From Melampsora larici-populina 98AG31 (taxonomy: Eukaryota; Basidiomycota; Pucciniomycetes; Pucciniales; Melampsoraceae): a DNA stretch of 64,000 nucleotides. The notes beneath the pieces were generated by a model. It was not told where the DNA came from, did no database searches, and was given only the letters and a program-made list of their open reading frames with translations. A program made the position numbers and the translations under genes. Below, piece by piece: positions 22,630 through 34,653 of this stretch (positions within the stretch are counted from its first letter, which is position 1; the number at the start of each line of letters is the position of its first letter). The stretch lies in assembly GCF_000204055.1 (NCBI RefSeq), contig NW_006768781.1, positions 701,940-765,939 on the forward strand. The letters run 5' to 3'.

Positions 22630-25488
22630 CAGTCAAACCCGCGCTAATGCATAATTTGGGGAGACAAATTAAGCTATGCATTATCGCGGGTTATGCAAAT
22701 AGACATAAACCATCATAATGCATATTTGTATGCATTTAGTCTAAATGCATAGAAAATATGCATTATGAAGGGTTTTCATCGAAATTGTATAGAATCATGC
22801 ATTAACATGTTTGAATCTCGAGTCGGTACAAAAGGCAAGGTGTGCTTTTTCTGTGTAAAGAGAAAGAAATTGGATATTTTGTATTTAAAGGCCATTTTAA
22901 TGTATGTACATACATGACCCAATCGTTTAGGTAAGTTGATCAGGGATCCTTTTGAAAAAAATCCAAAATCGATGACTGTTTGTTAAAGGAAAAGAACAGG
23001 TCGGACTTGAGTTGATGACTGTACTGTTGTAAAAGATGATCTACTTTGAGACCAAGAGGAGTCGCGGTCCCTTCGATGTGAGCTACGAGACCATTTAGGT
23101 ATTTTAAGGCTTCAGCAGTGGTAGGAATTGGTTCGGCTTTGATCAAAATATCTTCTGATTCTTCTTGAGAGACATGAGCTTGTTCATGAATCTCCTCAGC
23201 AGTTGGAGCGTTTGAAAAAGATAATGTTTTGTCTTCAGGATTTAAAAGCTCAGATAAAGACATCCGATTCCTGGATGAGAGTAAACCCAAATCTTGAAGG
23301 GATTGCAAATCCTCTTCAAGGTTTAAACCTTCTGGAACGGGTGGGTTGGCTGAATCGAACACTGGAAGCCTACAATTATGATAAAGAGGACAAGCAAAAG
23401 AGTATCCAGGAATATCAGAAACATGATCAGCGAGCTAAAGAGGGTATAAAGAGGGACTTACACAACATCATCCTTCAATTTGATGATTCCCGAGTGGCCC
23501 CAGCAGTTTTGAATCGTTGTTTTGGTGACAGAATGCCAAGCGAGCTTTGCCAAGCGACACGCAGCGAGAACATCGATTTCGTAGACTTTACCTGCACTAT
23601 CTTTGCTGTCAAGACGTCGAAGTGAGCGGGTGAGGAATCTTTTGCGATAATGACATTTGAAGGCATGAATAATGCCAGCATCAAGTGGTTGAACGTGAGC
23701 TGTGAGGTTTGGTCGAAAAAACTCAAGCTTGATGTTTGTGATGAGATTTGGTGGCACTGTATGACCAGCAAAATTGTCGAGTAAGAGTAAGATCCTTCGG
23801 CCTTCAGCTCGTAGGTCTCTATCCCATTTTGTGATCCACTGCTCAAAGATTGTTGAGGTCATCCAAGATGTTGAGTTGCTGTAGTAATTGATTCCAAGCT
23901 CGGATGCTGTCTTCTTATTGAAGCAACGTGGGGATTTCCATCGGCCAATGAAGGTCAGAAAACGGCTGTCCGACCCATCGGCGTTTGTAGTACAAACAAC
24001 AGTTATACGGGCCTTGGATCCTTTCACACCTGGAGCACTCTGACTCGCTAAGCCACGGTCAGGGGGCATCCTAAAACATATGATAAAGCAATCAGAGAAA
24101 AGTGAGGAAGAGGAGAAGCAACAGAAGACTTACGCGTAAAACAGACCCGTCTCATCCATGTTATAGATATCACACTGTTTGTACTCAGAAGTGATCTTAA
24201 GCATTCGATTCCTTTCAGTCGCGACTGCCTCTGGACTGTCTGATGCAGCCTCGCCGTGTTTTTTGATCTCGCGAAGGTTGTGACGTGCTTTGAATGTGTC
24301 ACACCATCCACCACTCAAGGTCAGCCAGTCCTTACTTGGGATCTTCTCGAGTCAAGCAAATTGGAACCATTTTTCTTTAATTTGTTCGCCGGTAAAAAGT
24401 TGACCTCTCTTTTCGCATTCACGGAGGTAATCGACAAGAAGCTTTTCAACTTGAGGGAACTTGAGCTCGGACTTGCGTTTGGTTAGACTACTAACACTTT
24501 CAGCAGTGTCTTGAATCGAAGCCTCTTCTTTCAGCCAACGACTGATGTTTGGCTGTGTGATTCCTAATTCTGGACACACTTTGGCAAAGTGTCGGACAGT
24601 TGCAGATTGACTTTCACCACTTTTTTTGTGGTAGTAATTGAGTACCTCAACACGTTGATTGTAAGTCAAAGTCTGTTTGGTGGCTCCAGATTTCCAATTG
24701 GTCCTTTTTGACTCGATTGGTTTGGATAGAGAAGAGCGAGCCTTCTTTCGACTTCCGGGATCTGGAGATTTGTTAGGTGATTTTCGTTTACTTTCTTCTT
24801 TTTTATCCATCTTGATTTTGGCAATTTTAGAAAGACTTGATTGATAACAGATGATGATGGATTGTACTGCTTTGAACTCGTAAAGACTAAGTTTTAAGGG
24901 TTTGAATTCATCAAGAGATAAGAGTATATCTACTATAAGCTGCTCGGTAATCAAATTTCCTCCGTCATCAAGCCAGTCTTGGTCTTCATGAGAAAGAGTT
25001 TGGCCATTCTCTTGATCGGATTTAAGTTGATCAACACGTGTTTGAGTTTCTTCTTTAAGCTTTTCAAGCCCTTTCTCGAGTAGGTGTAAATCATGTTCTT
25101 CAAACTGTAAATGTGATGGGAATTGAGAGGGCTTGAGGTCAGATGGTGCAAGAAATGCTATATTTCCAATTCGAGTGGCATGAATAGGATCTTCTGTGTT
25201 GAATTTGAGTGGTTCAACCCCCAGAGAGGTTGAATTGCTGGCTGACATTGCAAAGAATGTAAACAAAGAAGGTTTGGTTTGAGTTTGCGGAGAAAAAAAT
25301 CTTCCCAGTGTGGTTTATAACTATGCGTTATGACTTTAGGGATCTAAAAAAAAGTATGCATTATGGTTTTTGACATAATTATGCATTTAAGACCAAAATT
25401 TGCCCGCACCAGCTGGGTGGAAGGCAAAATTCATGCATTTTCGCTGGTTATGCATGTGCGCGGGTATGCATGTGCGCGGGTTTGACTG
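22630..25488 (-). mobile_element. Complete pogo/Fot1-type DNA transposon, 2859 bp
   Basis: Starts CAGTCAAACCCGCGCTAATGC and ends with the mirror of CAGTCAAACCCGCGCACATGC; TA at 22628-22629 and 25489-25490 is the target duplication. Sub-terminal copies of CGCGGGTT(A)TGCAT recur near both ends and could bind the transposase. The single gene is on the minus strand (25248-22940). The element interrupts the AT-rich repeat, because text on its two sides (CATTTCCCAGCCTG and CCTATATTTTTGAA) is continuous in the other copies. Confidence 0.9.
22940..25248 (-). pseudogene. Pogo/Fot1-type transposase with one in-frame stop
   Basis: Exons 25248-24134, 24070-23462 and 23369-22940 join into 717 codons broken only by TGA at 24354-24352. 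Order: an acidic N-terminal region; a basic stretch (KRKSPNKSPDPGSRKKARSS); a Psq-like helix-turn-helix (TYNQRVEVLNYYHKKSGES, then TQPNISRWL); a CENP-B-type second DNA-binding region (CEKRGQLFTGEQIKEKWF); and the DDE_1 catalytic core with MDETGLFYAMPPDRG, LLLLDNFAGH and HVQPLDAGIIHAFK, so all three Asp residues are present. The stop replaces Arg in what should be FARLEKIPS, just before the core. A start at the upstream in-frame Met (25266) is also possible. The gene fills the pogo element. Confidence 0.88.
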
Positions 25489-25490
25489 TA

Positions 25491-25790
25491 CCTATATTTT
25501 TGAATTTTTCTTATGTTTTTCTTTCTTTTCTTTTTGTAATCCATTTCTTAATGATTGATGTTGATCTTAATGAGTTGTTTGAAATAAGATGACCTAATCA
25601 CAATGTAATGTGCAATACATAACCCTTAAAGAGCTTCTATTGATCAGATTCCACCTACTCAAGTTTTCCTTTACACTAAAACCTTTCCAATAACTTTGGT
25701 AAACTGCTATGACTAAGGTTATTTGATTGATCCCATAAATCTATCACCACAGCATGCCACTGTGTGTTGCCACAGCGCAACAAGTCCAGT
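25491..25790 (+). repeat. AT-rich repeat family, copy 2, right part
   Basis: Continuation of copy 2 after the pogo insertion: CCTATATTTTTGAATTTTTC, then TGAAATAAGATGACCTAATC and AAGAGCTTCTATTGATC, each with a counterpart in inverted copy 1 (9060-8420). It ends in a GCAACA-rich stretch (TGTGTTGCCACAGCGCAACA) like the left part of copy 1. Confidence 0.6.
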
Positions 25791-25799
25791 TTTTTTTAT

Positions 25800-27000
25800 G
25801 ATGATAAACAAAATGTTAATGTTGTAAATGATAAAGAAAAAAGGGGAACAACAACACCCAAATCCTCCATTTGACAATATATAACACCAATACAATGATT
25901 AATAACTTCAAAAATCAACAAAAGCCGTTAAAAACCCACAAAAACCCTCTGATGTGATCCTATGATGGATTCTTACTACAATGTGTGACATGATTTAAGC
26001 TGTGAAAATGATCAATTGATGATATTAAATGATGAACAGATCTTTTCATGATGAATAAAGGTGATTCCTTCCTGATACTCATAGCTGGAAACCATTTTTT
26101 AGAATTACATTGTTTTTGTAAAGTTGTCCAATTTTGGATTACTATAGCCCAGTTTATAGCTCTCTTGATGCTGAGAAATAATTGCCACAATATGGCCCAC
26201 TTCTGATGTGTGATGAATGAGTTATTGAGCTGTAGAGATTGAGAAAATAAACTTTTTTTCATGTATATGCTGCTACATGATGCCTTCATATTTCTCTGTA
26301 TTTTGTTATTGGGAGTGTTTTTGGTCTGTGGGTCATGCTGAATCCATTTTAAAGGCTTGTTAGTCCAGTACATTAGAAAACCCACAAGAAGTTGTAATAG
26401 GTTCACTTTACAGTATACATCCATAGCTAGTTAGTGGAATATGTGAAATCAAAAGCACTTAAGTAACAAAAAAAAGCATAAAAGTCAAAATTCACACCAT
26501 TTCCTTTGCTTCCTTATAACTTTCATATTAAATCTCTGTTACTATTGATTGAAAGGTTGTACATTATAAAATAAAGTATTCTACATCAAATGAACTATTA
26601 CTCATCCTGTTATGACAAGTTTTGACATATGTCATAAGCAACAACCTTCAATTTCAACAATTTTTGACCATTTTCACCTCTTTTCTCATCTAATATTGAT
26701 CTCTTCTACATCATAAGATCATCCTTGATCAATCCACTCATAAGAATAACCATAAAAATCTCTCTCAAATATCTCTTGGCACCCTTAAATCCCTCAATGA
26801 CATCATTACGTATGATCAAATCCTGTAGTACCCTTGTTTACCATCCATGAATTTACCTCTTTCTTGAATAACTTCACTCCTCCCTTATCAATCCCCATTA
26901 TTAAAGTTGTTGCTGACCAATGCGGTTCTGCTATTTCATAACTAAAGCTTCTTGAATCTTAAAATCCCTTGGATTCCTAGTCTTAACCAATGAGCAGCTT
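25800..27000 (+). repeat. AT-rich repeat family, copy 3
   Basis: Third, more diverged copy in direct tandem after copy 2: GGGGAACAACAACACCCAAA at about 25840, ATGAATGAGTTATTGAGCTG at about 26215, GAACTATTACTCATCCTG at about 26588, CTCTTGGCACCCTTAAATCC at about 26780. No coding potential of note. Confidence 0.55.
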
Positions 27001-29549
27001 AGGGTGTGATTCCATGAATAATTTTGGTGCAAGTGGTATAAACCCATAACTCAGAGTCAGAGTATCACTTGTGGGAAATGAGAATTTGGATACACAAATC
27101 CTCAATGTGCCACCACTCATTGACCTGGAAAACCTTTACACCATTATCCATTCTCAAATTATGGAATTCAGAGTTTGTATTATCTCAGATTCTTCCCTTG
27201 CACCCAGCTGTATTACAGGTGTGTTGTAAGAATCTTCACATCATTTCTTTGGCTGCATTCACCAGAGGGCCTATGATGTTGGGAATTAGAACCGGGAAAT
27301 GGAGGCACTTTTATGTAAGACACTTGTGGCCAGAGGTACGCGGAGTGGAGCAGCGAAGCGGCCCGCACAAACAAGGTTTCAAATTACTTGAGACCTATAC
27401 TGAGAGTGGTAGAAACATTCACAACCTAAGTAACAACAAAACCCCTATGGGGTGGCCAGAGGCCCACTAACTCTAGAGTAGACTACTTTATAAGGCTATA
27501 CACATTTTGATACTCTTTGACAACTGTTGAATAACTCTTCTCTTAACCACAGGTACGTGACGGAAAAAATGAAAAAATAAAACTTGAACAATTGAAACTT
27601 ATCTGGATTAATTGGTGTTGGAAAACTGAAACTTATAACTAGTCTTTTTTTATATTTTATTGTATATTAACTATATGAAATTAATGGAGATTAGACTGAA
27701 AAGAAAATAACATTTGTTATTTGTTATTGTAAAGAGTTAGATTTTTTTTGAAAAGTTTATGTGACTTGTATTGACTTTTTCAAATACGCTCTGTGTCACT
27801 TTTTGAGGAGAGATAATGCACCCTGAGAACCTAAAAAACCACCTTGAGACAAGAATTAACAAAACAGAAGACGGTGTGGGAGGGTGGGAAACTGAAAAAT
27901 AGTATGAATGTCTTGAACTGAGATTGACTATGAAATGGCTTGTGTTGATGTGTTTCTTGCACTTGAGTTAATCTTGTGTCAATATGAATTTGATCTTCTT
28001 GGATGGAGGAGGAGACAAATAATAACACACGTGGGAGATTAGACTCTCAAGGGCTAGAATCCATCCTTCCATGACTTTCTAGCTTGTGGTGTTGCAAGGC
28101 ATCTGAGAATCCAACCATTGGGGAACCTAGTTTAACTTATGGTAATTTCCTAGTTCAGCTGGGGATTGATTTACCGGGATAATCATTTCAGACGTTCTTC
28201 TATTTTCCAGTACTGATTCCACTTAGTTAATTGGGACACCAACTTTGAGGCAACCAGATTATGAAAGTCATGCTGAATGTCTTTCCCTGCCAAGCATAGT
28301 GATGTTTGCTTGCAAGGGAAGCGGCATAACAACAAAAAACTGCATAAGGACACATAATCTGTCAATTATTCATGCCAAAAATCAACAATTATTCATAAGC
28401 CCCTCTGCAAGGGTGCGGCTGCGGCTGCGCAGAGAGGGTTTTGTTAAGCTAAACTATAGTCCATGCTCACATATGTCAAGAGTCCCCTCTGAACATTTGC
28501 AGCCCAACCCGATGGATATGACCCAAATTGGGATATATCAAATTCCTAGTTTGTTATGTAGTAGTAGAAAGGCTCCCAACTCCGGAAGGTTCACGGTGGG
28601 TACAAACACATGTCCTAGAGTATAAGAGTTGCCACACAAGAGGTAGCAAAGCTCCCCTTTTGACCTTGTCCACTGCTATCCTGTCTTGACTCCTTTTATC
28701 CCCATACTATTAGTTATAGTCTACAACAGACCCAACTCATGGTAAAACCAATTGGTATCATCCTACCCTCCCTTACTCTGTGGACTTCTAGGTAAATCAT
28801 CAACACCCAGTTTGGGGTATATCACTAACCCCTCCATTATGCTCTTCCTGTTTACTCAGTAGTTTTGTCTAGGTGTCAGGACTTCCTAATCCCATATTGT
28901 GGGAATTTTTTGGACCCCAGCAAGCCACTTCAAATGACTAGTCAGACAAGTCAAATTTCTGCCAAATACTTTAGAAAGACCTCCACTTATAGTAGCTTAT
29001 AAGTATACACCTAGTCAAACTGTAGTAAGAATTGAATATAAAAATCTATTGTTTGCAAACACATCTGTTATGAAGCTCCAAGAATAAATAAAATTACAAT
29101 TTGTAATACAAGTTTTCAAAACCAGATTATCACTGAATATTGAGATATATTCAGTGACCTGTATTTGAGTCTGTCAAAGGAGTGCAAGTAATAGACTTTG
29201 CTTTGAAACTCTTGTAATCAACCATGACATGGATGTCAGATCTAACCATTGCATTGGGCAATGTACTGCATAGGAGGTATCCAACAGGATGAAGGAAGTA
29301 TGTTTCAATTGTCCCCGTGAGATAGGCTTGTCCCTCTGTTCCCTACACAGTCTAACAAAACCCTTCACAATATGTACCATCCCCAATCACCATATCCAAA
29401 AAAAAACATCAAATCTCATTTCCTCAATTCCTTAATTTCATTCAAATTTCATTCAAAACTGAATCATGCAGAAAAACATTCCCAACCTATTCAAAATCTG
29501 TTTATGTAGTAAATTGAAATCATTCATACAAAATGCAAAATAATCATCT
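27001..29549. other. Intergenic, degraded repeats, no intact gene seen
   Basis: About 2.5 kb with only short frames. The piece around 29170-29390, read on the minus strand, contains peptide-like text (TSFILLDTSYAVHCPMQWLD) and could be a remnant of a retroelement, but I cannot place it. A GC-rich run of GCGGCT repeats occurs near 28413. The region precedes the 3' end of alanine aminotransferase copy 2. Confidence 0.4.
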
Positions 29550-31385
29550 TTAATCTTGATATTTCTTAAGAAATTCATTATGAAACTTTTCAAATCTTTT
29601 AACATAATCATCAGTTTCAGATGAAAGAAAAGTAGTACGGAAATGCATGGTACCAGGTGATTGACCAAATCCAGATCCAGGTATAACCTAAAATGCAAAG
29701 AGGGAAAAAATCAACTCAAAGACCAGGAAGATGACATATAATACAGAAAAAAATCACTTACACAAATTCCAGTTTGGTTAAGAAGTTCAAGACAGTAAAA
29801 CGCATCCACAGGTTTTCCTTTAGATTTAGCCACTTCTTCCGCTTTTTTAGTTAATTGAAGTTTAGGAAACAAGTAAAGAGCTCCTTGTGCTTGATTACAA
29901 GACAAATTAGAAAGTGAATTGAAAGCTTTCAAAAGATGTAAAGATCTTTGAGTTAGAGCTTGGTTGATATCGTTAGTTTCTTTTAACCAAGTTTGATAAC
30001 TTGCTTGATTTGGTGTAGGGGGTTTAACCAATACATCTACTCCAATTTGACCTGAGAGTGGTGGACAAAGTTGGATTGATGCTAATTTATAAACTTGTTC
30101 GGCTACTGAGTTAGGAAAATTCATGATTTCGAAAAACCCTCCTCTACGACCACATTCACCTGATTGACCTTTTGAAATCGAATGAAAGCTAACCAATGGA
30201 AGTTCTTGACGTAATTTCTCGTTGGGATGAGTAAGTAATGCATGCTTGAATGAAATGAATGGTCTAGTTTCTTTTTCGAAGAGATTCGTTTGATAAACCT
30301 CGTCTGCCATAAGAACCAGATTATGTTGATGACAGAAACTGATGATATGATCCATAGCAGAACGACTTAGGACATTTCCAACTGGATTACCAGGTGAGAT
30401 GACTACCATAGCTCGAGTTCGAATACCAGATGCACTGGCTGTAGCGAGAACTTTTTCAAGTGATTCTAGATCAGGTTCCCAATCCTTTTCTTCTGATAAA
30501 TAATATTCTACTGCATGAGCTTTGTTGAGAGCAAGAGCTGCTGTGTATAGTGGATATTGAGGAATTGGGATCATGACTCCATCTTGAGGTGAAGAAATCA
30601 AAAGTTGCAGGATGTTGGAGACACCAGCTGAGGCACCAGCAGTGAGATAAATCGATTCTGGGTCAGCTGGAAATCCATCTCGTTCTATCGGTTGTAAGGT
30701 TTGTGATGAGGAGAAAGATTTAGAAGATTTAGTCAGATTTCTGGTGATCCAATCAAACCAAAGATCAGGAATGGGCAGACGAACCTTGGAGGAACTCAGC
30801 GACATGCTGTCTAATGAGCGGAACACCTTTGGAGTGACTATAAGCTCCAACACTGCCGATAGCACCCAAGAGTAACTGAGCACGTTCGATTACATCGGAT
30901 GGAAACAACGACTTGGCATCGGGGTTTTTAATCAAATCTGGATATTCAGTTAAGCATGCGACCTGAGTATAAATCAATATCTAGCATAATTCAAGTCCGT
31001 ATAATGCAAGGTTTATACTTACTTGACGAGTAAAACTGAGTGGTTTTTGACCCAATTGTTGAGGATTCCCAATATTACAACTGATGACATTATTGAAACC
31101 AAGTCGATCTTTCGCTTGAGGATCTGATGCTAGCTCATTTCGAAGTCTATAGATAAGGATCCGATTAGAAATCGGCATTAAGTGAAAACAGGCTAATTGA
31201 CACATACTCTTCGGCTCTTAGTGCAATCTCACCACGGACGGCGTATTGAGCCTCTACGACTGCTGGGTTGATGTTATCGATCGATAAAGGTTGAGCTATC
31301 GGTTATCGAAGATATCCAAATCAGAGGTCAGATCAAGAACATATTAGATAAGCTGAAAGAACATCGAACACTTACTTTGAGTCAT
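29550..31385 (-). CDS. Alanine aminotransferase, copy 2
   Basis: Exons 31385-31376, 31295-31208, 31146-31023, 30962-30785, 30684-29762, 29687-29550 give 486 residues (start MTQTQPLS). Family motifs: IDNINPAVVEAQYAVRGEI, LSFTRQ, ERDGFPADPESIYLTAGAS, ISPGNPVGN, ADEVYQ with the Asp that holds the PLP ring nitrogen, SFHSISKG with the Schiff-base Lys at about residue 305, GRRGGFFE, SIQLCPPLSGQIG and FHN near the C-terminus. Length matches cytosolic alanine aminotransferases. All later intron positions and phases equal those of copy 1 at 2249-4297, so the two are duplicates about 27 kb apart in the same orientation. Unlike copy 1 there is no N-terminal extension. The intron after EFLQ uses a GTTCGT donor. 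Confidence 0.93.
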
Positions 31386-32761
31386 AATGGTTGAAGAATG
31401 AAAAGTTCTGATGAACAAAGTCGAAATGGTCAGTTACAAAAGTGTTTAACAAATACAGTTGCCACAAATCAATCTTTTTCGGAACTAACAGGAAAACAAT
31501 CTCTCAATTCAAAAGGGAATTCAAACAAATCAAGAAATACACAATGAAATCATACAAGTTTCAATCCGATCGGAAATATCAAAGATGATTACATAAAACT
31601 AGATCATACTATCAACTTGACTTCATTAGAGTGAAGTCTTATAATTTGCCATTTCTTTACAATCTCATTATTGCTCACCTGCTTAACCTAGAACCTATTG
31701 CTGGAGATCGATTGGATTGATGATAATGTAAAGTCGTAAAGAAGTTTGAAATCTGAGTAGAACGAGTTGTTAACCTCATCAAGTTCCGATTATGAAAAGA
31801 TATCATGGTTTTCGTCGTTCGATTGGAAGAAAGATAACTTGAGTTTGAGGTTGAGTTGAGTTGGTTCAGATTGAGATGCTATCACATTTTGACAAGTCAT
31901 CGACATAAATGCATCGTCAAATACATAATTCAAGAAAACATCATACCAAGTCAAGTCATCAACTGACAACCACTCGATCACAGTATGACAAAACCAAATA
32001 GGTTGACCGGTGAATTTTAGAACCTTGTGGTAAGCAACCCTGCAAGTGAAAAGGTTCTCTCTTTGGGTCCAAAAGGCCACCCAGGGCCCTTGAACAATTG
32101 TCACTAAGCAATACGCAAACTTCAAAATCCACCAGGAGCACGTGGTCTCATCTTGGTGGAGGGTGATGCAGTAAATTGTTCAAAGATTACATACTCTTGG
32201 CGTAATTGAAGAGACATTGTCAAGTTAATCTGGTGGCCACCTCAATCGCCAACTCTTAATTTGATTGGACCTATCTGATCAGAGCTTAAATATGCTGCCT
32301 CAGCTGCCAACCCAATCGCCTCCCTTGGGTATTTGATAAGTGAAAGGCTATCCCTAGTGAGATGCTTGAGCATTCAGTATCAACAAAGGCACATTGCATA
32401 GCAGCTCTTGAAACCAATGGTATATCCACAAATTGTTGGATCAGGCCCATATCTTTGTGAATCACAAGGTATGTTCAATTCAGCATATCAGCTGATCAGA
32501 GGACACTCACTACGATTGTCATCTTTTTGCATCAGCAAAATTCACTGGATTATTAATATATGGTAATGATTGACTTATTGATGAATTGATTAGAAAAAAT
32601 CGTAGCTTATCGGCCCTCCACTGAACAAATGAATATCCACCCACTCAAAGAGCAACACACCACTGTTTACACCGATCTACTTCACTCTGTCAAGACAGCA
32701 AAAAAAAGAAAGCGATTGTGTCAGTCTTACTGGCTTCCTAACTCAATAGGTTTTGTAAGGG
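31386..32761. other. Intergenic between aminotransferase copy 2 and the cyclin gene
   Basis: About 1.4 kb with no credible gene; short frames on the minus strand at 31790-32141 show no motif. It should contain the promoter of aminotransferase copy 2 and the 3' end of the cyclin-type gene. Confidence 0.45.
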
Positions 32762-34653
32762 TTAATTTTTGTTGAGATGCACGCAGTAGCATGCACAGAA
32801 CCAAGCGAAATAGGAAAAGAAACCAACCTCATCCAAGCCCATGATCTCACATATTGATGTCTTGATGACCTCTCTGATCAGGGTAACCCAGCTTCCCTCC
32901 TCCACATCGCTAGCAAGATTGTAGTGTGTTGGTTCCAGTGAATCTTTTTCCCTTGTTCTTGTCCAGATTCCATCATCACCCCTCCACCAAGCTAGCCCAC
33001 GCGCGTTAGTTCGTGGACCTGGATGATCAAATATACATTCATCCAGACTGAGCAACACGATGGCAACTGTCAAGACGGCGGTGCGATGATGGAGATACTC
33101 CGGATCTGTAAGAAGACGCACATATAGGGTCAGTAAGGTGACTATCATCAAGCTTGATCATGAAAGGAAGTAGAGATGCTAACGACGAAATGCGTGGTCA
33201 TATGTCAAGCTGAACTCTTCACCAATAATCTCCCAGTCTTCTAAGCAATGATTCGTCAAGCTATCCAGCATCGGTACCGCAATTACGAGCTCAGCGAGAA
33301 AGTCGCATGGAGTCGGGAATGTGACCTGATAAGACAACGTCTGCAAGATCGTTGACAGTAATGCCTGTAATGTAGTGACGTAATCAGAGAATGCGCTCAA
33401 GACCCATATGAATGCGCATAGAGAGAGAAGACACGAACACGAAGTTCTTGCGAAGATACAGCAACCCATCCAGCACGCAGTACACACTCTGCCCACAGTT
33501 TCAACTGGACCACAGTCAATGGTCTCAGGGAATCAACGTCGACTTTACAAGCCAGTGCTAGACAAGCCACGCCAATTTTGTGGGCTATGACTTTGGGTTC
33601 TTCGGTTTCGGTTTGTACAGTTGCTAGTGAGCAAAAGCGGCAAAAGAGCATGATGGCTCGGTGTCTGGTAGGAAGATTCAGGTTCGGATATCGCGTGAAG
33701 CAATGCTCAAACTGTGGATGCAAAAAGCACGTGATTGGTTCAGTACAACGCGAGGTCAGGAAAATCGCATGTAGACGTACATTAATCAACCATTTGATGA
33801 CATCTTGCATGATAGCATGAGGGAAGGCAGAAGCTTTGACGTCGTGAATGTGGTCCCCGCAAGGCTCTCTCTCGATCATCTTTAATATTCTCCGTCGAGC
33901 CCAGTCTTCCCATTTCACTTCTTCTGATAGGGGGAAATAGGACCCTTCGACTATGGCTGGAGGAGCAGGGAAGGTTACATCGTCGTCGAAGAATTTATCA
34001 ACCTTGGAGCCGGTCAAGGAGGATGATACATCGTCAGGTGTTGCCGCTCCAGAGGGGTGGGTCTGGTCAGAACTGCTTGTGGCTGTTCTGTCCGAGTCGT
34101 CAGTGCAGAAAGATCTCGAAGTTTCAACATCAGATTTATCAGCTTCGAAATCTTCTGGACACCTGTTTTCAAGCCAATAGGAAGTCGTGGTTAGTTTGAA
34201 TCAGATGAGCTCGGTGAGATTGCATGTCTGAGATACGTACAAATATGCTCGATTCCCAAAGATTGATATAAGGCTCAAATCCGGCTGAGAAGTTGATTCG
34301 GATTGAGCCTGAGCCTGAGCCTGAGAAATATCATGTCGGACAGGTCGAGAAAGCTCGGCAGGTGCTGAGTTGCACCTTTCGACGCGATGAGAAGAAGCTG
34401 ATGGACCGCGCTGACTGTCGGGTAAGGCACCGTAGATGGGAATACTCGTGCACGCGGCGCTCTCCTCGATTACCGAGTACCGAGTCACTTCCTCATCGCT
34501 CGAGGTTGTGGCTGTCAGGTTCGGTCGGGGGAAAGCACCGGTGAGGCAAAGGGTGGTGTCACTTAACGGGTCCAAAGAGATATGAAAGATAGGTAAATTA
34601 GACTTACAAAAAAATGACGAACAGGAAGAAGAAGAGTCAGAGTTGAGGCTCAT
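32762..34653 (-). CDS. Cyclin-domain protein
   Basis: Exons by hand: 34653-34608, 34511-34241, 34162-33781, 33711-33439, 33364-33184, 33105-32762; 498 residues, phases consistent. The first 200 residues are low-complexity, Ser/Thr/Asp-rich (SLNSDSSSSCSS, SQAQAQAQSES). A cyclin box follows: WEDWARRRILKMIE, a long helix to VIKWLIN, then KVIAHKIGVACLALACKVD and VSSQELRALLSTILQTLSYQ with VTFPTPCDFLAEL. This is the helix 3-5 pattern of cyclin boxes. The C-terminal part (HHRTAVLTVAIVLLSLDE) may be a second cyclin fold. Such proteins activate cyclin-dependent kinases; whether this one acts in the cell cycle is not shown. The last 3' exon could be shorter if a further intron begins at about 32825. 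Confidence 0.7.

Noticed and set aside
28413..28440. GCGGCT repeat as a possible microsatellite or regulatory array
   Set aside because: Only about three units; too short to call.
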